Assembly (NCBI GenBank): GCA_900073065.1 | Contig: FJOG01000002.1 | Location: 2,202,243 to 2,266,242, forward strand | Direction: 5' to 3' | From: Phialocephala subalpina | Taxonomy: Eukaryota > Ascomycota > Leotiomycetes > Helotiales > Mollisiaceae | Length of the DNA: 64,000 bases | In this document: positions 34,224 through 45,490 of the stretch, in pieces | How positions within the stretch are numbered: position 1 is the first letter of the stretch | Layout of the letters: each line of letters opens with the position of its first letter | Program-made: the position numbers and the translations under genes | The notes under the pieces: generated by a model | The model's input: only the letters and a program-made list of their open reading frames with translations | Database searches by the model: none | Told to the model about the DNA's origin: nothing

Positions 34224-35672
34224 AAGAACCCCCCTGAGAGGAGTTGTTGGGCCGATAATAGTATCGTGGTCAACCAGAGTGCACTCCCAATGTGCGAAAG
34301 TGAACGAAAGAGTTGAGGTTGGTGAAGAGCAAAGTGTCAGTTCAGGTCAGAGAAAAGATAGTCCGGCGTAAGCTCGCATATGCACCCCCCCAACTGCAAG
34401 AAGACGCGAAAGTGCAGCAGCAGCCGTGGAAGATCTAGAATTTGGGATAATGTTGCGGCCTGAGTTGGCAAAGAGGCAACGTCTGGTTTTTTCTGCTGTG
34501 GCCTTGTGGACTTTGCAGGACAGTCAATGATCATGGGGGGTTGGTGGTGGGTCAGAAGTTGTTCCCCTCCAAAATGCTGATAAATCAGGGTCGGGAAGAA
34601 GAGCTAAGTCCGATTGAGCAGGATTCGAAGGCAAGAGAAGCGACTGCGCAGCCCCTGGCTTGCCTACGATCTTCAAACAAGAGCAAAAATAAGCCGCAGG
34701 AAAGTTTGAACTCCCCCAGCAGCGAATTGGTTTTACGATGCCCCCTCCATCACTCCTCCAATCCCGCTCTCTCCAGTCTCTTGTGACTCAGGCCGCCGTG
34801 AAGGTGCTACACTGACGCCATCATACCTCGAATGCCTCCTGTGCATCCGGGTGGCAAATATATCAATCCATGCGGTTATCGCAGGTACCGCGGGGTTTGC
34901 CTCGAAGATTTTGCGGACTTGACTCGCAGCAGCAGGTACGGGCAGAGGCCGTATTTGGTCCAGAGCCACGAAGGGCGTGCTTGACGATTTGAGGCTGTAT
35001 TGACTTGCATCGACTAACCAAACCTTACTTTTCATGACTAGATTATTTGGTTTTGATAGATGTGATTCATATTTCCTCATGTTGGCGAGACCGGTGAAAG
35101 CTCCGACAACCCCTTCCGCTTGGTGGAGACGGCTGCAGCGGCTTTTGGACCCTGAAGCATCGCAAGAGCTAGCTCAGGCATTTCTCCAGATTTCATGATT
35201 ACCTTCTTCTCGAGATGTTAGATCTTGAAGGTCGATTGGGTCCTTTTCAAAAGGACATTGTCTGAATTTCTTGACCTAGGGTTGATCAGCCGTTGGTGTT
35301 TTTGGGGTGAGGTTTGATAAAGCCTGGGACATTGCACTAAAGAACAGATACTAAAACCATATTGAGCATTGACTGAAATCCTCTGTTCAAGAGGATCCAA
35401 CTGCCACAAATCTTCTCCTCTTGCTTTTCCTCTTACAAAAGAAGAAATGGCCTGGGAAAGTTGCCTCGGAAGAGAGTGGGCTAATTCCGTTAAGGTTCCA
35501 TGCAGGTGCCATTTTGGGAATCTCCACGTGATTGTGTAACCCCTCTAACCGAACCTGGAATGCATGCAGACAGCCTGGACCATCTCGGGAACGAGCGTCA
35601 CCCTCAACCACAAGCTCAAGAGCATATCCCCCATGAATTCTTGACATCCTTACCGTTCGACTAGATCAAGCC
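34224..35672. promoter_or_regulatory. Divergent promoter region (AP-1-like / BSD genes)
   Basis: 1.45 kb between divergent starts. An ORF of 115 codons on the minus strand (34733-35080) begins with ATG but has no recognisable motif and would lie in the leader of the AP-1 gene. It could be an upstream ORF or chance. Nothing else seen. Confidence 0.4.
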
Positions 35673-36977
35673 ATGGATCTTGCATACGATCATATCCAGG
35701 AGGAGGCATTCCCCGAGGAGCCTTCTTCAGAACAAGAAAAGAAGCCTGAAACCACTATCAACTCGGACTTCCAAGAAGCATATAAAGCAATCTCCTCCAG
35801 CCCCTGGGGTGCGAGATTGGGAGGCTTCTTTGGAAGTGTTGTCAAGCAGGTATATCTGGCCTATACTCTCTGCCATGAACAAAAGCTCACGTATGTTAGG
35901 GTGCGGAGTTTACCAAAGAGGCCCAAAAGGAGTTCGCTGAGGTGGGGCAAGAAGCTGGGAAAGGCCTCACTGATCTGAGATCCTCCATAATCAAGCGCAC
36001 AAGAGGTCTTTCGCTCGCTCAAACTCAAGCTGAGGCATCAGGAGAGAAAGCACCAGCGGACACAGAAGGCCAAAAGGAACTATCAACAGAGGAGGCTTTG
36101 AAGGAATCCGAGGGTGTACTTGCCAGATTACGATCAGAGGCTGCGAAAAGACTGAAGGAGATTGAAAAGGCTGAAGATGCCGCAGACGAGGCACTGCTGA
36201 AATTTGGGACAAACATACGGAACTTTTTGAGAGATGCTGTTACGATCGCTCCACCATCGAGCGAGGCTGGAGGAAAGAGCAGCACAGTGCTGTTTGAGAG
36301 CAAAGATGCTTCTGGAAAGCGGGTCATTCATACAACACGATTCGACGCTCAATTGCATGTCATTCATTCTTCGCTAGACAGCTTCACGAAAGATCCTGCC
36401 AGCGACGAATACGAGCCATGGACCAAGACCTTTAGTGTTGAGGGTAAGACGGACGATATTAGTAAGGACTTGGAAACTTTCAGCGAGTTGAGGACTTCTA
36501 TGGAGAAGCTGGTTCCCGACAGTGTCACATATGAGGATTTCTGGAAGCGTTATTACTTCTTGAGACACAGTATTGAGACTGCTGAGGCCAGGAGAAGAGA
36601 CCTGCTTAAAGGTATGCTATTGTCCATACTGTTCTTAGCTCAACTAACAATTTCCAGGCGCAGCGGCTGAAGAGGAAGAGGTTGGATGGGACGAGGATTC
36701 TGAGGATGAAGATGCCGGCAAGGCTACCAAACCAAAGGCTGAGGCAGGCCGGCCTGCATCAACTGAATCATCTACCACCCTCCACCCAGCAATCCAAGCC
36801 GCGGACGCTCATCTTAAGCCAGAAGAATCACGAAAGTCGCACGATGAAAAATCTCAGGCAGATAGCGACGGAAGCTATGATGTTGTTGGTGCGGCTTCAG
36901 GAGCTCCTAGCCGTGCTCCTGGCAGCCCGAAGGATTCCAGGAAGGGAGACGACAGTGAAGAAGAGGACTGGGAGTAG
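35673..36977 (+). CDS. BSD-domain protein (Dos2-like)
   Basis: Exons 35673-35849, 35900-36611 and 36658-36977 (introns 50 and 46 nt); 402 aa. The N-terminal third contains [17 protein letters not shown], which leads into an amphipathic region ([21 protein letters not shown]). The BSD domain lies at about 200-290: [16 protein letters not shown], then [30 protein letters not shown] with the paired aromatic FW and YYF typical of BSD domains. The tail is very acidic and ends EEEDWE. This layout matches the fungal BSD proteins related to yeast Dos2; cellular role uncertain. It is convergent with TSR2, with 205 bases between stops. Confidence 0.85.
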
Positions 36978-37182
36978 ATTGTTTGGTACAGGGTTGTGTC
37001 TTGTTGATAGGCGTTGAGATTGTGTTGCATTGGTCTTTGTGTTTTATGGCGTTGTGGTGATGCACTTCTATTCATGAAGCGTTGCAATGAGTCTGCATTC
37101 CTAGACAGGAACTTTGCAGCATGGATATCCCCCTTGAACGCCTCTTTCAAATGCAATTATGATCCCAGAACCATCCCGTCGC

Positions 37183-37839
37183 TCATCTCTTCTTTTTGGT
37201 GACCTTCGTGAATCCATCCTCGTCGACTTCTGGGACCACGGGTTCTCTGACTCTGACAAGCTGTGGCACCTCCTCCATTTCGACATCATCATCTTCGTCC
37301 TCCTCTGAACCATCTGTCTCATCATCTTCCTCGTTCCTCTCCTTCTTCTCAAACAACTTGCCCACATCCTCCTTCCCGCCCTTGCCGTCCCACTTCGCCT
37401 TCATCTCCTCAACCTCCTTAAACTCTCCCTTCCCACAATCTTTTCTCAACCTCAAAATCTGCTCCGCGACCTCGTAACCACTCTCATCATCCACATTGAC
37501 CTCGAATTCATCCAGCATAACTTGCAGAAGAAACGTCTCGATCCATTCTCCATCTGCATCTGGGTTCTCGTTCAGTAAATCGATTGTAGTCTGTGCGAAC
37601 CATTCACGCTTATCGCTGCTGTCGGGTCCGCCCCAGTTGTTGGTTACAGCGAGGGATAATGAGGGCCAGAAGAAGAGGGAGAGAGTGATGCCGAGTTCGA
37701 ATTGTGCTTGGCATTTTGCTGGGTTCAAATTAGCAATTTTTCAAAATATTTTTGAGAATAGATATGGCTTGCCAGGTGTAGGCGCACCAGAAACTCCAGA
37801 TACCTCCATCGGACCAGGTAGATGTGTTGCAGAAGCCAT
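37183..37839 (-). CDS. TSR2: Tsr2, pre-rRNA processing / Rps26 chaperone
   Basis: Two exons, 37839-37773 and 37718-37183; 200 aa. The core is recognisable: QAQFELGITLSLFFWPSLSL, AVTNNWGGPDSSDKREWF, ETFLLQVMLDEFEVNVDD and ESGYEVAEQILRLRKDC. An acidic tail (EEDEDDDVEMEE) and a basic C-terminus FTKVTKKKR follow, all standard for Tsr2. Tsr2 binds free Rps26 (eS26) and delivers it to pre-40S particles. The 54-nt intron most naturally starts with GC (CCTG|GCAAGC), which keeps an APTP motif before KCQAQFEL. A GT donor 15 nt upstream (CTG|GTGCGC) is also in frame and would drop five residues. The MASATHLPGP start is the first ATG in frame with a reasonable context. Confidence 0.88.
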
Positions 37840-38220
37840 GATGTTTATCTCGTCAAAAACGTGGGGTAGAAGTTCAAAATTCATAAAACTTTTATACGAA
37901 TTGTACGAGGCTCTGCAGACCCTTGTCAAGCCGCTCGCTTGAGAGTAGGGGGAGCTTTAATGACGTCTTGGGCTTCCCATTCACAGCTAGCTAAATTGCA
38001 TGCTCGGTGATCAGCTAGAGAATACCATCTTTCTTCACGCTGCCTCTCATGACTTCTTTCTTAATGTGTAATTAATTCTTCCTAATACTGGGATCCACCT
38101 TCCTTTCGTTTGTCATACGATTTGGCGGACCAGAGCTCACAGGGTGATCTTGGCGTGTTTACTATTTCGACTGAGCGTAGCCTTGCATCAACAACAGAAG
38201 CAACAGGAACGAGAGACACA
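37840..38220. promoter_or_regulatory. Divergent promoter region (TSR2 / hydrolase)
   Basis: 380 bases between divergent start codons, so it must carry both promoters. No specific site recognised. Confidence 0.45.
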
Positions 38221-41200
38221 ATGGTGTTTAATACGGCGACTGTCAGTTCAGCAGTGACGCCTGCTGTCATTTCAACATTCTTGAGCCATGTATGCCCTTT
38301 ACTCCCGGGACATTGACCAGCACTGATCTCTACAGTATCTCAATCGCAAGCCTCGAGCCCAGAAGCCCACCGCACATATATCCTACGATGAAGGCCTCCA
38401 CTTAATTCGAAAGTTCCTTCTTTATGCATCCCACCACACAGTCGAAGACGTCCAACGCTTCACTTCCCAATGGGTACCACATCCACACTGGGTGAAGGTA
38501 GACGAGGTCCAGATCCCAGAAGAACACCTCCTGAAAGCAGCAGAAGCTATACGAGAGGAATTGGGTCACCATGGCATACAGAAAGTTGGAGGAAAGACTT
38601 GGTGGCAATGGCGAAGACCAGGGAGCGAGATGAAGGCTGAGTGGATTGAGATGAGAGCAGATTATAATGAGAGGAAGGAGACGAAAGACACGGGCAAGAG
38701 AGTTATGCTCTATGTGCATGGAGGGGCGTATTTCTTTGGGAGTGTGGATGAGCATCGGTATCAGATGCAGAGACATGCACGGAAGTTGAAGGCTAGAGTT
38801 TTTGCACGGTAAGCTTGATTGTAGCTGTCACTAGTGAGGTACTAATTGGTGACAGTAAGTACTCGCAGGTACTATTATCTGCAGGTCTCCTAATTGTTTT
38901 TAGCACGCTACAGACTAGCACCCCAATTTCCTTTCCCTTGCGGTCTACATGACTGTTTGGCTGCCTACCTCTACCTTCTTACAGTCCAGGATCCGACAAC
39001 TATTGTGTTAGCTGGAGATTCTGCTGGGGGTGGTATGGTCTTGAGGTAAGTTTCAGGCGCATTTGCACTTAGATACACCTCTAACCGAGGATAGTATGCT
39101 GGTGGTCATGCGTGACAGAGGAATTCCTTTACCAGCTGGAGCAATCCTGATATCGCCATGGGTAGACTTGACTCACTCTTTTCCAAGTGTAGCTGGTGAT
39201 AACCCATTGGATTATATACCTCCACATGGCTTTCACCAACGACCATCTCCTTCATGGCCACCTCCGAATTCCGATGACCTCCTAGCTATAGAAGAGAGAA
39301 TAGTCAAGAAACTGGCCCATAATGGACAGGCTTTTGTGCCCATGGAGAGCGAAGCAGATGCTGTCCAAGGCTTTCATGTTAACCACCACCCAGAATCAGG
39401 AACGCAAAATGATGACGCATCCAGAGACACCCATCCTGTCGGCTCTCCCATTGCAAATACCGTCCCTGGCTCGGGCCACGACCTATCTATAATGATTGAT
39501 GAAAAGCTTGTAGAGATCAAGGACCAGATTCAGATGTATGCTTCAAATCAACTCATCTCGCACCCACTGGTATCACCGATTCTACAACCATCACTTGGTG
39601 GTCTTCCACCGTTGCTCATTCTGACTGGTGGCGGTGAAATGCTTCGAGATGAGCAGATATATCTTGCACACAAGGCTGCAAATCCGACAAAATACCCTCC
39701 CGGAGATGCTTTCCTGGACGAGATCCCTCATGACCACAACAGGGATCTGGTGAACAAATGGAAGCCAACCGATGTGCAGTTGCAAGTTTGGGACGATTTA
39801 TGCCACGTTGCACCCACTCTGAGTTTCACTCGCCCGGCCAAGTATATGTATCGATCGATTGCTCAATTTGGAGCTTGGGCGCTAGCCAGAGCTCAGAAGA
39901 CAGAGATTGAGATCCTTGACGACGATGATGTTTCAGTGATTTCCGAGTCAGACTCGGACGAGGAAGCTCAGGTAGAAGCTGAGAAGGTAAGACAGGAGAC
40001 ACTTTCCCGGGGCTTCTTGCTAAAATATAAAATAGAAGAAAGCTGCAGAAACAGGAGAACAGAGAATATCTGCTGGTCAAGTCGGCAAGGCCGGAGACCC
40101 TCTACCAACGTTCAAGAACCACATGATTCGGCAACGTGTTGACCGCCATGGACACATCTTCCACCTCGAGCCTGCGTCAGAATTACCTGGATGTAATGTG
40201 CCGATAAATGAGATTGGTGTCATCAAAGCAGGCCCCGTGAGGAAGTGGATGGCAGCGAAGCGACAATGGGACACCAAATTCGCATCTGCCAAGCGGAAAG
40301 TCCAAAAGCAGCGAGCGAAGGAAATAGCCAAAGGCTATCAACAATTTGGTAACGGGGAAGTGCCACCTCCTTCTGCTTTAGCCGGCAGACGGAAGACTGG
40401 CGAAGACTTGAAAGAAGAGAAGAAGACAAGATCTATGGGAATGGGTCTCTGGGCCTTGTGGGGTAGTAAGCACGATGAGAAAGCTCTCAAGAATGAGCAA
40501 GAAGCCGACAAAGCTCCCGAAACTACTACTGCATCGGCAGCCGATGGCGCTGGAGCTCGACCACTCCATGACAAGGAGACAGCGAAAGGCCAAACACTCG
40601 GCGGAGGTAGACCGGAAGCCAGCCGCAGTAGGTCTCGAAGACGAACTGTGGTAGATCAACATCAGACCGAAAGCGTCATTGTTGACGAGAATACTCCGGC
40701 TGCATCGATTTTGGCTATGAAGGACGCCCAGACAGGAGCACCCGAGCCAGCATATGATTCTCTCGCTCCCGAGTTTACCTCCAGTAGCACGAATCCTGCC
40801 ATAATGGTCAGAACGCCAACAAACGAGGGTTCCTTAAACATGGCGGGTGAAGATACTGAGTATGACCTCAAGAGACCAAAGGCTGCTGGGATCGCCTTTC
40901 CGTTCAGTCTCAAAGGACACCAGACAACTGCTAGTATGACGACTCTTACCAGTGTTGTTGGCGTCCCACCAACTAAGGATATTCGCACTGAAGGGGCAGT
41001 GAATAGTGGCGTGTCACAAAACTCGGCGGATCTGGAAGCTTCAGCTACGACCAGTGGAGGCGCTTCAGAAGTCAATGGTTTGGACAAGGGTAAGGGTAAA
41101 GAACCAGTTGTTGAACCTTCGACAGGTCTCCAGGATATTACCAATGGTGGTGTTATAACCTCAAACGGTATTGGAGGAAAGGTTGTTGAGAATGGCGAGG

Positions 41201-41274
41201 AGGTTGCTGCCGAGAGACCTCCATTGGAAACGTTTGTTACGGCTGCGTCAAATTTTCCAACTCTCTCGACATAA
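38221..41274 (+). CDS. Large alpha/beta-hydrolase (GDXG, HSL-like lipase/esterase)
   Basis: Exons 38221-38289, 38336-38807, 38904-39045, 39095-39986 and 40063-41274; 928 aa. Catalytic landmarks: oxyanion-hole HGG at 151-153 (YVHGGAYFFGS), nucleophile Ser220 in GDSAGG, Asp413 in GEMLRDEQ and His465 in DDLCHVAP. ISPWVDLTHSFPS and the LISHPLVSPILQPSLGGLPPLL region match fungal HSL-type hydrolases. Residues after about 530 form a long, mostly disordered extension of nearly 400 aa, including a basic block with KRKVQKQRAKEIAKGYQQFG and Ser/Thr-rich segments. Intron 2 is nested (listed separately). The acceptor of intron 4 (76 nt) was chosen for frame; others are out of frame. Likely an ester hydrolase acting on acylglycerols or small esters; substrate unproven. 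Confidence 0.88.
38808..38903 (+). other. Nested twin intron (stwintron, [D1,2] type)
   Basis: Exon 2 ends ...GCAC at 38807. The external intron's first base is G38808. An internal intron follows directly (38809-38855, 47 nt, GTAAGC to GACAG, branch TACTAAT). Removing it joins G38808 to TAAGT at 38856 and creates a consensus GTAAGT donor for the external intron, which ends TTTTTAG at 38903 (49 nt after internal excision, branch CCTAAT). The join gives A-P-R-Y-R-L-A-P, the conserved strand before FPFP. Single-step GT-AG splicing from 38809 to 38903 leaves the downstream frame shifted. Confidence 0.8.
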
Positions 41275-41783
41275 AATTGGAACATCCTATCTCTTACAGC
41301 TCCTTTGAAATTGCTGAGGGGAGTGAGACAAGTTCATAACCAGCAACTTTAGTAGCGCGAAATACCACATAATGCATTCAATTGTACCTGGTCTTTGTCA
41401 AGTGTTCCAATGGCCCCAAGGAGTCAAGAACTTTATGGATGTACTCTCCATGTCCTTTCTTGTGTATTAATTTGGAAGGTGAATATCGGTAGATCGATTT
41501 GACAAAGCTTCCTAGGAAAGCAATAGATCACTCACAACTTCAAGACTCAAGAAATACTCAAGTTCTTCGTCTCACGATTTCGGAACCCCACCTTCAGCCT
41601 TGCATTTCAGCCTCGTGTTGATCCCTGAGCGGTTAGCGCCGCGTAGACTTCACTGCCTTCAGCAAACAAAACACCCAGCTATTTAAACCTCGATAATCGA
41701 CTCTCTGCCTCAAATTCTCACTCAATTCAAGTCATTAATTCCAAAACTCCACCGCCCAGCTACCTGCCAATTCATATTTCACA
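41275..41783. other. Spacer between two plus-strand genes
   Basis: Hydrolase 3' UTR and a C/T-rich leader for the next gene. No other feature. Confidence 0.5.
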
Positions 41784-42425
41784 ATGGCAAATCCTTACGA
41801 AGGTCAGTACTCACCCCACCTCAACCTCCTCTCTATCAAGCTCTCCTCTAATAGCTATCCAGTCGAACACAACATCAAAGACAAACCCAAAGGCAAATCC
41901 CGCCGCCCCGACATGTCAACATTCTTCTCCCAACTCTCCAACGTCGAAACCTCCTCCCCCTCCCACCACAATCCCCACGCAGAACCCACTCCCGTCGAAG
42001 TAGTCGCCGCCTACAACCTCCTCCGCCAACAATACGAATCCCTTTTGCAATCCGCCCCCATAACATCTGACCCCACCGTCCTCAACAGCCTCATCTCCTC
42101 TCTCGAAACCCAGATGGATTCACCACCTACCACCGTCTCTGGTGTTCCTCAATCTTATCTAGATGAATTGGAGAGGGTGCCAAAGAAGGCGTTGAAGAAA
42201 GGAGATACGTGTCCTATATGTGCGGAAAAGTTTCTAGATGATGAGTATCCGTTGGTGGTGGTGTTGCCGTGTCATAAGAGTCATAGGTTTGATTTGGATT
42301 GTGTGGGCCCGTGGCTGAGGTTGAATGGGACTTGTCCGTTAGATAGGAAGGAGTTGATGAAGAAGAAGGAGGTTATTAAGGTGCCGGATGATTATGAGGA
42401 GGAGTTTGATGATATGTATGCTTGA
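41784..42425 (+). CDS. Small RING-finger protein
   Basis: Exons 41784-41802 and 41863-42425 (60-nt intron, GT-AG, a multiple of three) give 193 aa, beginning MANPYEVEHNIKDKPKGK. The unspliced ORF would insert 20 Pro/Ser-rich residues after MANPYE. The C-terminal RING reads CPICAEKF, then LPCHKSHRFDLDC and CPLDR: C-x2-C, a C-x3-H-x2-D-x2-C middle with one extra residue against the usual C-x-H-x2-H, and Asp as the last ligand. Putative ubiquitin ligase with unknown substrate. Codon use changes sharply: the first 300 bases are C-ending (TCC, CTC), while the RING part is G/T-ending. The acidic tail ends EEEFDDMYA. Confidence 0.78.
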   Translation: MANPYEGQYSPHLNLLSIKLSSNSYPVEHNIKDKPKGKSRRPDMSTFFSQLSNVETSSPSHHNPHAEPTPVEVVAAYNLLRQQYESLLQSAPITSDPTVLNSLISSLETQMDSPPTTVSGVPQSYLDELERVPKKALKKGDTCPICAEKFLDDEYPLVVVLPCHKSHRFDLDCVGPWLRLNGTCPLDRKELMKKKEVIKVPDDYEEEFDDMYA

Positions 42426-43016
42426 GGGGACTACATACTGGGGAGATCGAATAGAGTTGTGGTTGTAGGGGTGTTAAGCATCAGCATGGCGTTTGGAGCG
42501 GGGCTAGGTCTTGGGGATAGCGATTGGCAGAAGCTATGGCATGCCGTGTTGCTATGCCGCTCAGAGTTGACAATACTCAACTAGTTTCAACTCCGGAATT
42601 GAGGGCGTTGAGCTCCCACATCCCGAATGTATCCCGAAGTCCTGCAACCCAAGTATCACAATGTGGGGCTTTCAGAGTGACTTGAATACACAAAGAAAAC
42701 TCAAGTCACAATTGTGCAACTCGAAGAAACGATGACTTGTTCCTTGGTGCATCATTATATTCTTAATTGTAGAAATGTGTTGAGGAGCTGAGAAGAGCCA
42801 ATCTCAACAAATCCACCCCTAGTTTCGCCTTGCAAGTGACTGACTGATATTCAAGCCGTGCAATGAACGCCTCTCAAATCAACGATCCACCAGAAGAAAA
42901 GGATCAAGACATCTCTATGAGTCGTTGAAGAGAGAAATGTGCAAAAGTGCCGGCTTATCTTCTATAGCTCCAACCCCAAATGTGCATGCAACAGCCCAAC
43001 TCTCTCTATCTGCCAT
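42426..43016. other. Convergent 3' spacer
   Basis: Between the stops of the RING gene and cytochrome b5. No feature beyond presumed 3' UTRs. Confidence 0.45.
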
Positions 43017-43754
43017 TTATGCTGAGCCTTCTTGGCTTTGAGTGTACTTGTATGCGCCGAAAGCAAGAGCACCACCGAGGAGAATGATTGCGTAGAGACC
43101 GGTGCCCATGCCAGTGTTGCCGCTCGATGTTGATGTGGCAGTGGTAGTTTGGGCGACCTTTGGTGCTGGGTCTCCGGGCTAGAAAGTGTCAGGTTGGAAA
43201 CTGAAGTAATGTGTATCTCCTCTTACCTGGCGCTTCAAGTTTCCGACAAGCAGGCCCTCCAAGATTTCTCGTGCCTCATCACTGTGTCCAACATCCTCAA
43301 AGGCCTCGGTTGCGTCTTGTCCACCAACATCAAGCAAAACTTCCTCTCCACCTCTGTACACAAATCTGTCAGCCTGACGTCCTAGATGCCCTTAAGAAAA
43401 GCTCAACAATCAAACAAAAGTGGGGTCATTCCCCTACAGCAAACAGATCCAAGAAAGTCCTTATTTATGATGGGACAATGAAGGCAAACAGGGCATCCGC
43501 AGCAAGACACATAATAGCACACATGTGCTATCCGCCCACAGCGGCCCCTCACGACGCAGGACATAGCCGGTTTTCCTTCCCGACTCCTATCTCCTCCATT
43601 GCCTTCCCGAGGTTAAACATTGAGGAGAATCTGCCACTTACGGGTGCTCATCAACGAAGCTGGACGAGTCGTAGACCTTATCGTGGATCACCAAGTACAA
43701 ATCCTTCTTCGACGAGTGCGACGAAACGTCCGAGTAGGTGAATTCCTTAGACAT
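43017..43754 (-). CDS. Cytochrome b5
   Basis: Exons 43754-43642, 43353-43227 and 43178-43017; 133 aa. The heme domain is complete: [20 protein letters not shown], heme ligand His37 in [20 protein letters not shown] and second ligand His61 in EDVGHSDEA, 24 residues apart as expected. A Pro/Thr-rich linker leads to a C-terminal membrane anchor ([17 protein letters not shown]) and a short polar tail, so it is tail-anchored in the ER. It donates electrons to desaturases, sterol enzymes and some P450s. Intron 1 is 288 nt, far longer than its neighbours (46-76 nt), with no hidden exon found; intron 2 is 48 nt. Confidence 0.92.
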
Positions 43755-44365
43755 GCTGACGGTGAGCTGTAATTCGCTATCTAAGAATCTGCCAAATGGG
43801 TTGAGGTGCCAATTTCTGCGGCGCCGAACGGATGCTGGTAAAGAGGCTCTGGGGTCGATGCGTGGATGTTCGAAAGGAGTGTTGAGGAAGTCTTAAGTGG
43901 TGCAATTACAAGAGTAAAGTTTCGAAGGCTCATGAACAACTTTCTAGGAGCCGATTCCGTGCTCCGACGCTAAACGCTAAACGCTTTTCGGGTAGCACAT
44001 CCATGCCTCGGGCATGTCTTTTGCTAAGGGCTGTTACAATCACTCTAATTGGTCAACATTTGCGAATAGATATGTGGGCACATGTAAAGGAGGTCAACTT
44101 GGAAGATACCGGTACCGATGCCGAATTTGCTAAATACTCCACGTACACGTATCTTCGGAACCATCCCCGGAACCATCTTGCGGAGTGGTGTGATTTGGAT
44201 ATAAAGTCAAATTGCGGTCAAAAGCCATCTTCGAGAATCGAAAGACTGCCAAATACCCTGCGCGGTACCAATCCGCCTTGCGAATACGAGCAACTGGTAC
44301 ATATTCAAGTTTCATAGATCTTGGTCCAGCACTCGATTCCTCTCAGGCTAATACCTGTCGCAAGG
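43755..44365. other. Spacer between two minus-strand genes
   Basis: Cytochrome b5 promoter and leader, then the 3' UTR of the capping-protein gene. Short ORFs only. Confidence 0.45.
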
Positions 44366-45490
44366 CTATCTCGTCTTACTGCTACCGCCGCCGATGTCCT
44401 GGCCGAGACGATACCCCGCAATTTTATCCCACTCAATCTTCTGTCTCGTGATAGGCAGCTGCCTTCTTAATCCTTTGAATGCGCCTTCGCTGAGGTTGTT
44501 GAAGCCCTTGTTGAGCTCTTCTTGGTACTTCTTCTCGGCCACAGTGATCTCCCTTACTATCGAGGTTGCGGATGGGGAGGAAATGGAGGCAGAGATGGGT
44601 TTGGTAGTGAGTAGACGTACGTTTCCATCTTCGTAGTAGTGGACGTCGACCTTGATGCTGCCAGTAAGAGAGGAAGCGGACGGGGAGAAGATGTACAGTG
44701 AGCGCCAACGGCCGTTCCTGCCTGTGTGAGCTTTGGCATGGGAGGCAAGCCTGGGGAGCTTACCAGAAGTTGTTCGGGCTGTATTTGTTGGCTACCACCA
44801 GCACTGCAATCTTCGAATCGTCTTCGATAGGATATGCACCATATGATGCGTTCGGGAAGTGCTCCTTAACGTGCGTGCCGAGGCTTTTCAAGATTGACTT
44901 GCTGTGGCCAACTATTAGCCTTATTTCTTCCCTTCACGCCTTGGGGGAACATACACAAGATCCGCATGACTGCTTTCCAAAACGTGGCTCTGTGTAGCGC
45001 TAGCTTTCTAATCTCCGTCAGAACCGAAGGACCGCCAACAAGAGTGCCGTGTACGAACCTGTGTGCTATGGTCGAAAGCGAAGCTGGAGGAGCTCTCAAC
45101 ATCGTAGTATCTACCTCCTCCAAGTGAGTTGTGCGAGCTGACTATGACCTGTAACCCGACGCATCAGAATCCATTTCATATATAGAGACGATATTGACTG
45201 ACCGGCTGGCTGCCACCAGGCAGCTTAACGGTTGCGAATTGTTCTTCATTGTATTTCTCAAAAGCGGGGCCGAGTTGCGATACGAGAGCGGGAGTATCGA
45301 TTGTAAGGGCCTTAATATCTGTTCCCGAAGCTTAGCATTTGCCTCAAGTCTGCGAAGGTTGGAGCATACCGGCTATGACATCTGCGAGCTTTAAAGAGTC
45401 AGCGACAGCTCGAGTCCATGTCGTGGCAGTACGTACCTCTCCTGGAGGAGCTCCCTCGACAAACGACGAGACCGTGGCTAATTCTGCCAT
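44366..45490 (-). CDS. CAP1: F-actin capping protein alpha subunit
   Basis: Seven exons: 45490-45437, 45388-45370, 45318-45203, 45148-45059, 45007-44955, 44901-44764 and 44717-44366; 273 aa, the usual family length. Intron sizes are 46-54 nt. Landmarks: the FVEGAPPGE start region, LGPAFEKYNEEQF, QSHVLESSHADLV, IAVLVVANKYSPNNFWNGRW, SIKVDVHYYEDGNVRLLTTK and the C-terminal LPITRQKIEWDKIAGYRLGQ, the tentacle region. With the beta subunit it binds and caps barbed ends of actin filaments at cortical patches. The 19-nt exon 2 and other tiny exons explain why only fragments appear as long ORFs. Confidence 0.93.

Noticed and set aside
37196..37477. Ser-rich plus-strand ORF
   Set aside because: It is the antisense of the acidic tail of Tsr2; Glu/Asp-rich codons read backwards give Ser/Phe/Leu.
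38809..38903. A single 95-nt GT-AG intron in the hydrolase gene
   Set aside because: It joins exons out of frame, while the nested-intron reading restores a conserved strand exactly.
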